59,129 nt of DNA from Candidatus Gastranaerophilales bacterium (GTDB lineage: Bacteria; Cyanobacteriota; Vampirovibrionia; Gastranaerophilales; Gastranaerophilaceae), in contig CALUSI010000014.1 of the NCBI GenBank assembly GCA_944323395.1, forward strand, positions 1 to 59,129, given 5' to 3'. The first letter of the stretch is position 1. Each line of letters starts with the position of its first letter. Positions 33,659-41,679 of the stretch are shown piece after piece. The position numbers and the translations under genes were made by a program. The notes under the pieces were generated by a model. The model was not told where the DNA came from. It did no database searches and saw only the letters and a program-made list of their open reading frames with translations.

Positions 33659-35510
33659 TAGCTAATGATGGTGCAATGGAAATAAACTGTCTTACAAGCT
33701 CTTTATCCCATTGAATGCCCGCACCTTCTTCTAGTATAGAACAAGCTTTTTCAACACTCATACCTTTTCTATATGGTCTATCGCTGATTAATGCGTGATA
33801 TGTATCAGCAACTGCAACAATTCTTGCTGCTAGAGGAATTTCTTCTCCTTTTAGCCCACAAGGATAGCCTTTTCCGTTCCATTGTTCATGGTGATATTTA
33901 ACAATCGGAATTAAGTCATGAAGTAATGGATTAGGTTCTAAAATTTTTTCAACACCAATAGAGGGATGTTGTTGAATAATCTTAAATTCTTCGGGTGTTA
34001 ATTTATCCGGTTTTGTTAGAACGTATTCTGGAATACCAATTTTCCCAATATCATGAAGCAATGCTCCAAGTTTAATGCGTTCAACTTCTTTGTCCGGTAA
34101 ATTCATTGCCTTTGCTAAAGCTACAGAATATCTTGATACTGAAGAAGAATGGTCTTTTGTATATTCGTCTTTTGCATCAATTGCACTTGCTAAAGATGTA
34201 ACAACTTCAATTAAGTGATTTTGAGAAACTATATTTTCATTTTGGAATTGTTCAACTAAAGCTTCTTCAAAATTAATTCCTAATTGTGAATGTCTTTTTG
34301 CCATGACTGTTGCAAAAGAATTTAGTGCTGCATCATCCCAGAAATCATAATCTTGAGTAGAAACAATTGTAGATCTGCCATTACAATATCCTTTTGTTTT
34401 TGACACTAATACTGCTTGTTCGGCTAAGATTAATAATTTCTCTTTATCCATAGAATCATCCGGATAAGTAGCTATACCAACAGAAACTTTATTAATAGGA
34501 CCTATATCATCAACTAGACAACAAGATAGAGTGTAGGTTAAATATTCTGCAAGATATTTTGCTTCTTCTGAATCAATATTTTTTAATATTACAGAAATTT
34601 TATCTCCCCCATAACGGGCTGCAATATCTTGTTTCTTTATATTTTCATTAATTTTATTTGCTACAAGTTTTATTACTTCATCACCCTTTGAATGACCATA
34701 TTCTCTATTTATTTCACCCATATTATTGATATCAAAAATAACAACAGAAACTTTAGTTTTATTTGATTCCGCATATGATAATTCTTGGGATAGTAACTCA
34801 TGAAATCTTCTATGAGAATACAAGTTAGTTAGACTATCCATATATGAGCTTTGGGCAACTTTTTCATATAAAGTTGAATTTTGTACAAGTAATCCCAAAT
34901 TTGTTGCTGCTATTTGGTAAAGATTAATGTGGTTCTGAACATTGTAATCGCTTGCCATTGCTACGCATATATTTTTACCTTGAATTTTTATAGGTATAAT
35001 AACACAAGGTACGTTTGCCAAAGACGGAAGTTTTAGAAAAGAAGAATTATGAAGAACAGAAACTTCTCCGCTATCAATAGCCTTAACAATTTCATTATCT
35101 TTGTCGCTCATAAATACTTTAAATGAATATACATTTGAATTCTTATCCAATAATTTTATATTAACAGAATTAGCTGACTCATTTATCAACCCTAAAGCTG
35201 TATAACCGCAATTTAATCTGGATGTAAACATATTATGGAATGCAGTTAATGAAACTCTTATGTTGCTGTGATTTTTTATAATTTCATTTGTCTCTTTAAT
35301 AAATCCGGCATAGTCAACAACACCGTATGCCTTCTCACTATGGTGTCCAATAATACCGTGCGAAGCATTTACAGAGTTCATCCCACTCCCCAGTATATTA
35401 ATTTTTGCCACTAAACCGCTTTTGTCAATTGGATTAGTAATTATAGAGTTTGAGGGAGAGAGATTTTTCTTTTGATTATATGTATCTGTTATCTTATTAT
35501 CTTTTTGCAT
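33648..35510 (-). CDS. GAF-like, degenerate GGDEF and HD-GYP protein
   Basis: This 620-residue protein has a sensory GAF-like domain (about 70-215), a GGDEF domain (about 220-380) and an HD-GYP domain (about 430-615). The cyclase motif reads GGDKI (301-305) instead of GGD/EEF, and the upstream I-site reads KKQD (292-295) instead of RxxD, so diguanylate cyclase activity is doubtful; it may only bind GTP. The HD-GYP site is complete: LLHDIGKIGIP (HD at 486-487), HHEQWNGKGYPCGLKG (GYP at 548-550) and ADTYHALISDRPYR. The likely net role is cyclic di-GMP breakdown tuned by the GAF and GGDKI parts. The first 70 residues are probably disordered. Confidence 0.9.
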   Translation of the reverse strand: MQKDNKITDTYNQKKNLSPSNSIITNPIDKSGLVAKINILGSGMNSVNASHGIIGHHSEKAYGVVDYAGFIKETNEIIKNHSNIRVSLTAFHNMFTSRLNCGYTALGLINESANSVNIKLLDKNSNVYSFKVFMSDKDNEIVKAIDSGEVSVLHNSSFLKLPSLANVPCVIIPIKIQGKNICVAMASDYNVQNHINLYQIAATNLGLLVQNSTLYEKVAQSSYMDSLTNLYSHRRFHELLSQELSYAESNKTKVSVVIFDINNMGEINREYGHSKGDEVIKLVANKINENIKKQDIAARYGGDKISVILKNIDSEEAKYLAEYLTYTLSCCLVDDIGPINKVSVGIATYPDDSMDKEKLLILAEQAVLVSKTKGYCNGRSTIVSTQDYDFWDDAALNSFATVMAKRHSQLGINFEEALVEQFQNENIVSQNHLIEVVTSLASAIDAKDEYTKDHSSSVSRYSVALAKAMNLPDKEVERIKLGALLHDIGKIGIPEYVLTKPDKLTPEEFKIIQQHPSIGVEKILEPNPLLHDLIPIVKYHHEQWNGKGYPCGLKGEEIPLAARIVAVADTYHALISDRPYRKGMSVEKACSILEEGAGIQWDKELVRQFISIAPSLATKI

Positions 35511-35640
35511 TAACCAATCCTGAATACGTTTTATTATAAATCTATAAATCGAAAAAATTGCCGATATGTAATAAAGTGTTACAAAAATATCTTAACATAA
35601 CATAATATTTTTGCAAAAAGAAAAATAAATACTATATCCT

Positions 35641-36768
35641 TTAGATATTATTTGCAATAATTTCAGCAGTTTTTTGAGCAGCACCTGATGTCGATAATTT
35701 CTGCTTAACATTTTTCAACATTTGTATCATTTTATTTTTATGTTCTTCATCATTTAGAATCTTATTTACTTCTTCAAAAATGATTTTCGGTTTTGCTTTA
35801 AACTGTAATATTTCAGGAACAATATCCTGATTCATAATAATATTTGGAAGACAAACTCTTTTTATACATCTGACAAGCATATAAATCAAGTATAGAAACA
35901 TTGGTCCTTTATAACTAATAATCATTGGTGTATTATATAATGCTGCCTCAAGTGCAACAGTACCGGATGCGAGAATAAGAGCATCAGATGAAGACAACAA
36001 TTCATAATTTTTATTTTTTAGAACCTTTATATTCAAATCTTTATATTTTTCCAAAACAGGATTTATGAGTTCATCTTTAATACTTGGAGCCTGTGCCAAG
36101 GCTAATTGAATATCAGGATTTTTTTCCTTTAATAACTTTGCCGATTCTAAAAATAATGTCAAAAGATTATTTATTTCAAATTTTCTTGAACCGGGGAAAA
36201 TAGAAACCAATTTTCTGTTGATATCAAAACCATTTTGAGCAAAAAACTCATCTTTATCAACTTTATCAGGGATTTCCGCTAATAAAGGATGTCCTACAAA
36301 CTCAGCATCTACACCAATTTCATCATACATTTCTTTCTCAAACGGGAAAATTGTCAATACTTTATTTATATTCTTTTTTACTGTATTTAATCGCCATTTT
36401 CTTGATGCCCATATTTGAGGCGGAATATAATAATATATTTTAAATCCATATTTAGACAGTACTTTTGAAAGATTAAGATTAAATCCGCCATAATCTACCA
36501 TCAAAACCATATCAGGCTTATATTCATTTTTTAGGTATGTTGCAATTTTTTTACCTAAATTAATATGAGACAATATAATACTCATATTAAAGCCCATAGC
36601 TGACATTTTAGAGTGATCACAATATAGCTTCACACCAATATTAGCAAGATTAGAACCGCCTACTGCCTCAATTTGCATATCAGGACTAATTTTCTTTATC
36701 TCTTTTACTACATCAGCAGCGTGTCTATCTCCTGAATATTCACCTGTAATTATAAATAATTTTTTCAT
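35641..36768 (-). CDS. lpxB: Lipid-A-disaccharide synthase
   Basis: This 375-residue GT19 enzyme condenses UDP-2,3-diacylglucosamine with lipid X (2,3-diacylglucosamine 1-phosphate) to form the lipid A disaccharide on the inner membrane. The start LFIITGEYSGDRHAADVV, the AVGGSNLA loop, PPQIWASRKWR, FVGHPLL, SIFPGSRKFEI and ASGTVALEAALYNTPMI are all family hallmarks. Length is typical. Its ATG overlaps the stop of lpxI by 4 bases (ATGA), so the two consecutive pathway steps are translationally coupled. Together they are good evidence for an LPS-type outer membrane. Confidence 0.96.
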   Translation of the reverse strand: MKKLFIITGEYSGDRHAADVVKEIKKISPDMQIEAVGGSNLANIGVKLYCDHSKMSAMGFNMSIILSHINLGKKIATYLKNEYKPDMVLMVDYGGFNLNLSKVLSKYGFKIYYYIPPQIWASRKWRLNTVKKNINKVLTIFPFEKEMYDEIGVDAEFVGHPLLAEIPDKVDKDEFFAQNGFDINRKLVSIFPGSRKFEINNLLTLFLESAKLLKEKNPDIQLALAQAPSIKDELINPVLEKYKDLNIKVLKNKNYELLSSSDALILASGTVALEAALYNTPMIISYKGPMFLYLIYMLVRCIKRVCLPNIIMNQDIVPEILQFKAKPKIIFEEVNKILNDEEHKNKMIQMLKNVKQKLSTSGAAQKTAEIIANNI

Positions 36769-37580
36769 ACAGCCATTACTACAATGTTATTTTTATCAGC
36801 AAATTCAATAGTTTTTTCATAATCAACTAAAATAGTTTCATTCGCTTCTACAGCAATTAACTTTGCCTTATATCTTTTCATTGTTTTCAGAGTTCTCAAT
36901 CCAAAAGCAGGAATATCAAAACGCTTATCTTGTTTTGGTTTAGAAACTTTCACTATTACAGAATCTTTCTTACCCAATTTACAACCACGCTTTATACATT
37001 TATCAGTACCTTCAATAGCTTCAATTGCCATAATCATTCTATCTTTTATAACAACTGACTGACCAATATCAAGTTCTCCCATTTCTTTAGCAATTTTATA
37101 TCCATACTCAACATCAGACAACTGAGCTTCTGTTGGCTGAATTTTTCCCAAAACTCCACGTGGAACCATTAAATTTTTAATAAATATAGTTTGATCTAAG
37201 ACTGTAATACCAAGTTTTTGCAACTCATCAACTAAAAATAACATTATCGCGTCATCATTAAGCCTTGTAGCTTGTTTTAGAAATTCTATCGCCAAAGAAT
37301 CAAATTTAGGTCTTCTTACAACTAAACTCTTTGAAACTTTTCCTATAAAAGTTAACTGCTTAATCCCTTCTGTTTCAAGAACTTTTTTTATTTTAAGAAG
37401 TTCTCCGGGAGCTAAATCATATACTTTTGAACAATATTTTTTTAATTCATTTCTGTTATCCGGAGAAAGAGCAATAGCTATTACTTCAAATCCATTCTCT
37501 TTAGCATTTTTTGCTAAGTTAACAGGCAACTGCCCATCGCCGGCGATTAATCCTTGCTTATTTTCTAATTCTATAGACAC
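36765..37580 (-). CDS. lpxI: UDP-2,3-diacylglucosamine pyrophosphatase LpxI
   Basis: This 271-residue LpxI (formerly DUF1009) enzyme hydrolyses UDP-2,3-diacylglucosamine to lipid X and UMP, the step before LpxB. GLIAGDGQLPVNLAKNAKENG opens the N-terminal domain, and DIGQSVVIKDRMIMAIEAIEGTD and DIPAFGLRTLKTMK mark the C-terminal catalytic part. It replaces LpxH of gamma-proteobacteria. The start codon is GTG at 37580, supported by GAGG about 7 bases upstream; no ATG fits. It overlaps lpxB by 4 bases. Confidence 0.93.
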   Translation of the reverse strand: MSIELENKQGLIAGDGQLPVNLAKNAKENGFEVIAIALSPDNRNELKKYCSKVYDLAPGELLKIKKVLETEGIKQLTFIGKVSKSLVVRRPKFDSLAIEFLKQATRLNDDAIMLFLVDELQKLGITVLDQTIFIKNLMVPRGVLGKIQPTEAQLSDVEYGYKIAKEMGELDIGQSVVIKDRMIMAIEAIEGTDKCIKRGCKLGKKDSVIVKVSKPKQDKRFDIPAFGLRTLKTMKRYKAKLIAVEANETILVDYEKTIEFADKNNIVVMAV

Positions 37581-37633
37581 AATAATTCCTCACTTAATAT
37601 ATATATTATAAAATAAAAATATATATTTTTATA

Positions 37634-37912
37634 CTATTTTACATATTCATCTGCAACTTGTTTTTTATATTCTAACAAGCATTTTGAAAGTTGATCCGGA
37701 CAGCTTGTGTTTTTAGAACCACATTTTATTCCTTGTAACTTTTCTATAACAGAGTCAATATGCATACCTTTTACTAAATTTCTTATACCAGCTAAATTTC
37801 CCATACATCCGCCAAGAAATTCAACATCTTGTATTATATCGTTTTCTATTAAAACATTCATTAATGCACAACAAGTGCCTTGTGTTTGAAATTGTATTTT
37901 GTTTATTGTCAT
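37634..37912 (-). CDS. TSCPD-domain protein (TIGR03905-like)
   Basis: This 92-residue protein matches the small stand-alone TSCPD family: IQFQTQGTCC at the start, GGCMGNLAGI in the middle and CGSKNTSCPDQLSKCL near the end. The TSCPD motif is also found at the C-terminus of B12-dependent ribonucleotide reductases, where cysteines may bind metal. The stand-alone form has no proven function. Six or seven cysteines in so short a protein suggest a metal site. It lies between lpxI and the phosphate transporter, 13 bases from the latter's stop, and is probably in the same transcript as the PiT gene. Confidence 0.85.
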   Translation of the reverse strand: MTINKIQFQTQGTCCALMNVLIENDIIQDVEFLGGCMGNLAGIRNLVKGMHIDSVIEKLQGIKCGSKNTSCPDQLSKCLLEYKKQVADEYVK

Positions 37913-37925
37913 ATATTATCCTTCT

Positions 37926-38936
37926 TTAATGCGGAATTAACTTTAATGTTGAGTATAAAACTATTGCTAGTATAACGCAACAAGGAATAGTTAGAATCCA
38001 AGCAGTAACTATATTACCAATTATATTAGTTCTAATATTACCACCTCTTATTGCTGAGCCTACTCCCATAATAGAAGTAGAAACAACATGTGTTGTACTT
38101 AGTGGAATGCCAAAATGTGAAGCAATTAAAACAATTAAAGATGCTGCAAAATCAGCTGCTGCTCCGCTAATCGGCTTCAACTTTATAATTTTACTTCCCA
38201 TTGTTTTAATAATTTTCCAACCACCTGACATTGTGCCCATCGCCATTGTAAAAGCGCAAATTAATTTTACATATATCGGAATATTAAACTCACCTGTTTC
38301 CATTACAATTACACCGCCTGTTACAAGAGCCATTGTAATTACACCCATTGTTTTTTGTGCATCATTTAAGCCATGACTTAATGCCATTAATCCTGATGTT
38401 ATTAATTGTATATTCTTAAATCTTCTGTTTATAACATCCGGCTTAATTTTATAGAACAATCTCAAAAATGCACACATAACCATAAATCCAATAATAAAAC
38501 CAATAACAGGTGAAGCAAACATTGGTATTATAATTTTTTCAACCAATACAACGAAATGAATGGGATTAAGTCCGGCATGTATAAAAGTTGCACCTAAAAG
38601 TCCTCCGATTAATGCATGTGAAGAACTGGACGGAAGACCAAACCACCATGTTATCAAATTCCATATTACAGCAGCAAGTAAAGCACAAAATATAACCTGT
38701 AAAGTTATTGCATCACTTGCTATAATTCCTGCCCCTATTGTTTTTGCAACATTAACTCCAAGCAAAGCACCGATACATTCTAAGACAGCGCCAAACAATA
38801 CAGCCTGTCTTGGAGATAATACCTTTGTTGAAACTATTGATGCAATTGAATTTGCACAATCATGAAATCCGTTTATGTACTCAAAAGCCAAAGCTACAAT
38901 TATTACAGCTATTAATAATAATATAGTAAATGTCAT
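37926..38936 (-). CDS. PiT-family inorganic phosphate transporter
   Basis: This 336-residue polytopic membrane protein belongs to the PiT (PF01384) family, which imports phosphate, often as a metal-phosphate complex, using the proton gradient. The two inverted signature repeats are present: EYINGFHDCANSIASIVSTK (residues 19-38) and LSHGLNDAQKTMGVI (about 186-200). GLPSSSSHALIGGLLGA and GIPLSTTHVVSTSIMG are the matching second motifs. It lies 12 bases after the DUF47 gene, the usual bacterial partner. It could carry sulfate in some lineages, but the DUF47 neighbour favours phosphate. Confidence 0.93.
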   Translation of the reverse strand: MTFTILLLIAVIIVALAFEYINGFHDCANSIASIVSTKVLSPRQAVLFGAVLECIGALLGVNVAKTIGAGIIASDAITLQVIFCALLAAVIWNLITWWFGLPSSSSHALIGGLLGATFIHAGLNPIHFVVLVEKIIIPMFASPVIGFIIGFMVMCAFLRLFYKIKPDVINRRFKNIQLITSGLMALSHGLNDAQKTMGVITMALVTGGVIVMETGEFNIPIYVKLICAFTMAMGTMSGGWKIIKTMGSKIIKLKPISGAAADFAASLIVLIASHFGIPLSTTHVVSTSIMGVGSAIRGGNIRTNIIGNIVTAWILTIPCCVILAIVLYSTLKLIPH

Positions 38937-38948
38937 AATAAACCTCTG

Positions 38949-39593
38949 TTAACTCATTTTTAAAACAACACTTACTACAGCATCCGAAACACTATAACAA
39001 GCATCTAAAGCATTTTCCAAATCCTTATGAATATCTCTAAGTTTTATAACATTCAAGGCATCATATTTACCGGAGAATAATGCTTCTGTAGCTGCATATA
39101 ATATTTCATCACCGCGAGTTTCAATTTCTTTCATTTTTAAATTTTTTGCAGTCATATCTGAAATTGTTGGTTTTTTAAAATTAGCAAAAATTTGCTCCAA
39201 TTCAGAAGTCGCTGCAATTAGGGTTTGAGCTTGATTTTTCAAGTTTTCAGTATATGAATCCAATCTATAAACCTTCAAATTCAAGCACGCTTTCGTTATT
39301 TTTTTTGTAATTTTATTTAATAATGTAGCTATTTCTTGAATATCTTCTCTATCTATTGGTGTGACAAAAGACGTATCTAAAACTTCTAATGTCTTTTTTA
39401 TATTTTTTACACTTGCATGTTTATATTGTCTGGCCATTGCAATATGCTCTTCAGTAATACCTTTTTCCATTATCTCATTGAAGAGTATTGCTGCCTGTTT
39501 ACAACATTTTGTTCCTTCTTCAAACAATGAATAAAAAACATCATTTGATGGCGGTAATATGTATGACATAATTCCACTTACTAATTTCGACAT
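38949..39593 (-). CDS. DUF47 PhoU-like regulator of the PiT transporter
   Basis: This 214-residue, all-helical protein is of the DUF47 (PF01865) family, similar in fold to PhoU. It begins with IMSYILPPSNDVFYSLFEEG, and the pattern E-x-x-x-D (KEIETRGDEIL) and KLRDIHKDLENALDACYSVSD near the C-terminus matches the metal-binding helices. DUF47 proteins usually modulate the adjacent PiT transporter, which is exactly its context here. TTGTAAAGGAGAGA precedes the ATG, giving a strong ribosome site. Confidence 0.92.
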   Translation of the reverse strand: MSKLVSGIMSYILPPSNDVFYSLFEEGTKCCKQAAILFNEIMEKGITEEHIAMARQYKHASVKNIKKTLEVLDTSFVTPIDREDIQEIATLLNKITKKITKACLNLKVYRLDSYTENLKNQAQTLIAATSELEQIFANFKKPTISDMTAKNLKMKEIETRGDEILYAATEALFSGKYDALNVIKLRDIHKDLENALDACYSVSDAVVSVVLKMS

Positions 39594-39635
39594 ATCTCTC
39601 TCCTTTACAAAAAAAACAATGCCATATACACTGTT

Positions 39636-40256
39636 TTATACTAAATTTTGTTTAACTAACTCTTTTCTTATTTTATTTAAACCTGATTGAATTATTCTTG
39701 AAATTCTAGATGGAGATAAATTAAATTCCTCAGAAATTTCTCTTAACTTTTTATCATTAAAGAATTTACATTCTATAAGTTCTCTTTCCCTAGGAGGAAG
39801 ATTCTTAATTGCATGTTTAATACTTTCACTAAGTTCCGAAAATAAAATCGTCTCTTCTGGATTACGTTTATTATCCCTTATCTGAGTCGGATTATCACCT
39901 TCTGCCATTTCATCAACAGATAGAATTGTTTTATAAACTGCTTCTCTTATACTGCATTGATTTTCTTCATCAATAACAGCATTTTCTTGTTGATTTTTTA
40001 ATACATACCATTTGTATCTGCGTCTTACTTCATTTCTTATTGCCCATTTTATAGCTGTAGATAAATATGATTTATTATATTTATCAGGCTCTGAATTTGC
40101 ACATAGCTTATGAATGACTTGAGTACCTATATTAACAAGTTCTGAAAAATCAATAAGATGTTTTGAAGATAGTTTTTTATATTCAACCTTAGCTAAAGTA
40201 TCTATCAATTCTTGATAGTCCTTTATATTAAATTTGTATATATTTTTCTTCTCCAC
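39636..40256 (-). CDS. Sigma-70-family RNA polymerase sigma factor (small)
   Basis: This 206-residue alternative sigma factor has region 2 at about 25-95 (HLIDFSELVNIGTQVIHKL, then YLSTAIKWAIRNEVRRRYKW) and region 4 at about 148-200 (LPPRERELIECKFF, then LREISEEFNLSPSRISRII). A sigma-3-like linker lies between them. It lacks the region 1 of housekeeping factors and is closest in layout to group 3 (SigF/FliA/stress) factors. It ends 42 bases upstream of the DUF47 gene on the same strand, so co-transcription with the phosphate operon is possible. No anti-sigma gene is adjacent; the REC-STAS protein far upstream could act in such a circuit, but this is speculation. Confidence 0.85.
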   Translation of the reverse strand: MEKKNIYKFNIKDYQELIDTLAKVEYKKLSSKHLIDFSELVNIGTQVIHKLCANSEPDKYNKSYLSTAIKWAIRNEVRRRYKWYVLKNQQENAVIDEENQCSIREAVYKTILSVDEMAEGDNPTQIRDNKRNPEETILFSELSESIKHAIKNLPPRERELIECKFFNDKKLREISEEFNLSPSRISRIIQSGLNKIRKELVKQNLV

Positions 40257-40534
40257 ATTAATATCCCAAATAAATGAATACTACATGTCATATTTTACAT
40301 TAAATAAAAAAATTGTACAAAAAGATTTAAAAAAAGTTCAAAGAATACTAATAGATCCAGAAAATATTAAGTTTTGTAAAAGGGGGCTTCCCTAGAAACA
40401 CTTGCCATTTAGATAAAAAAGTTTTTTTATATAAAAATTAAAAAAAAATATTAGCAATTTTTTTATATTACACGCATTTATGATTGTGTACATTAGCAAA
40501 TATTAGTATTTAGATAGTAAATAAGGAGTAAACG

Positions 40535-41626
40535 ATGATACAAGCACCACAATTACAATATATGCCGGCTCAACAACCGATGCAAACAAACTATCAACAA
40601 GGTGCATATAATCCGGTACAATATAGCCAAAATCAGCAAATGACAGGGACTTTTTATAATTACCCAACTACAAGCAGCTATTTACCTGCTCAAACATATG
40701 GTACAGATAAATCACAGTATAATGGTGTTAATATTGAAATTATAAATCCACAAGGACAAGGTGTTGTTCCACAGCAAAATACTTGTCAGATGCCTGCACA
40801 GTTCGTTCCTGTGCAACAGCCGGTTGTAATTCCTCAATATACTGTTCCATTTCCTGCTTCACAAGCAATAGTTCAAGCTCCTCAAGCTCAACAAGTTCCA
40901 CAAGCAGCTCACATGTTAAGTGAAGCACCAAATGTTCCTGCTCCACAAATTACATCTGCTCCACAAGCTAATGTCCAAACAAATGCTGCAAATGCAGCGG
41001 CTCCTGTCGTTGAACAACCAGTTGCTCAAAAAACTACAGTTGATCCGGCAGCTTTTGCGGGAAAATTAAAGACAACTGATTTGGATGCACAAAAACAAGC
41101 AATTGAACAAATTGCCGAAGCAGTAAAATATGATACCGCGGAAGGTCCTGCTTTACTTGATACACAAGTTTTTGATGCTTTGGTTGAAGTTATTAACAAA
41201 GATACATCTGCTTTAGAAGCACCTACTCCTGAAGTTATTGAACTAAGAAAGAAACCTCAAGAACAATTAACTGAAGAAGAAAAAACAAAAGCTTTAACAC
41301 CAACTCCTTTGGAAAAAGCAGAAATTAATAAGCAATATGCTTTATATACAATATCTTATATGCAAGAACGTTTAAATAATGAATTAGAAAAAAGAAATGG
41401 CAAAGCTCTTGAATTGAAAGATTTACCTTGTATAGATCAAGTTATTGATGCTGCAAAAGCAAATCCAAATCCGATGATAAGAATTGGTGCACTTGCTTCT
41501 TTATCTCACATTGCAAGACCTGAATACAAAACAGATTTGCAAACTATCTTTGATTTAGCAAAAGCTGATGAAGATACTAGAGTTCAAGAAGCCGCTACAA
41601 AAGCAGCAGAGTCTTTAAATAAATAA
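40535..41626 (+). CDS. P/Q-rich protein with HEAT-like C-terminal domain (copy 2)
   Basis: This 363-residue relative of the 2872 gene has the same plan. The N-terminal 170 residues are disordered, rich in Pro, Gln, Ala and Tyr, with the motif GVNIEIINP at 64-72. The helical C-terminal domain (about 180-363) has HEAT-like units (PAAFAGKLKTTDLDAQKQAI and PNPMIRIGALASLSHIARPE). No signal peptide or membrane helix is visible. TAAGGAG sits about 7 bases before the ATG, and a strong bidirectional terminator follows. The conserved motif in an otherwise unconserved tail suggests a docking peptide. The function is unknown. Confidence 0.7.
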   Translation: MIQAPQLQYMPAQQPMQTNYQQGAYNPVQYSQNQQMTGTFYNYPTTSSYLPAQTYGTDKSQYNGVNIEIINPQGQGVVPQQNTCQMPAQFVPVQQPVVIPQYTVPFPASQAIVQAPQAQQVPQAAHMLSEAPNVPAPQITSAPQANVQTNAANAAAPVVEQPVAQKTTVDPAAFAGKLKTTDLDAQKQAIEQIAEAVKYDTAEGPALLDTQVFDALVEVINKDTSALEAPTPEVIELRKKPQEQLTEEEKTKALTPTPLEKAEINKQYALYTISYMQERLNNELEKRNGKALELKDLPCIDQVIDAAKANPNPMIRIGALASLSHIARPEYKTDLQTIFDLAKADEDTRVQEAATKAAESLNK

Positions 41627-41650
41627 ACAAAAATAAAGGATTAAAATAAA

Positions 41651-41679
41651 AAAGAAGCTAATCAAAAGCTTCTTTTTTT
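41651..41679. terminator. Bidirectional intrinsic terminator
   Basis: AAAGAAGCT (41651-41659), a 7-nt loop and AGCTTCTTT (41667-41675) form a perfect 9-bp stem with T runs on both strands. It serves the convergent genes at 40535 and 41678. Confidence 0.9.
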
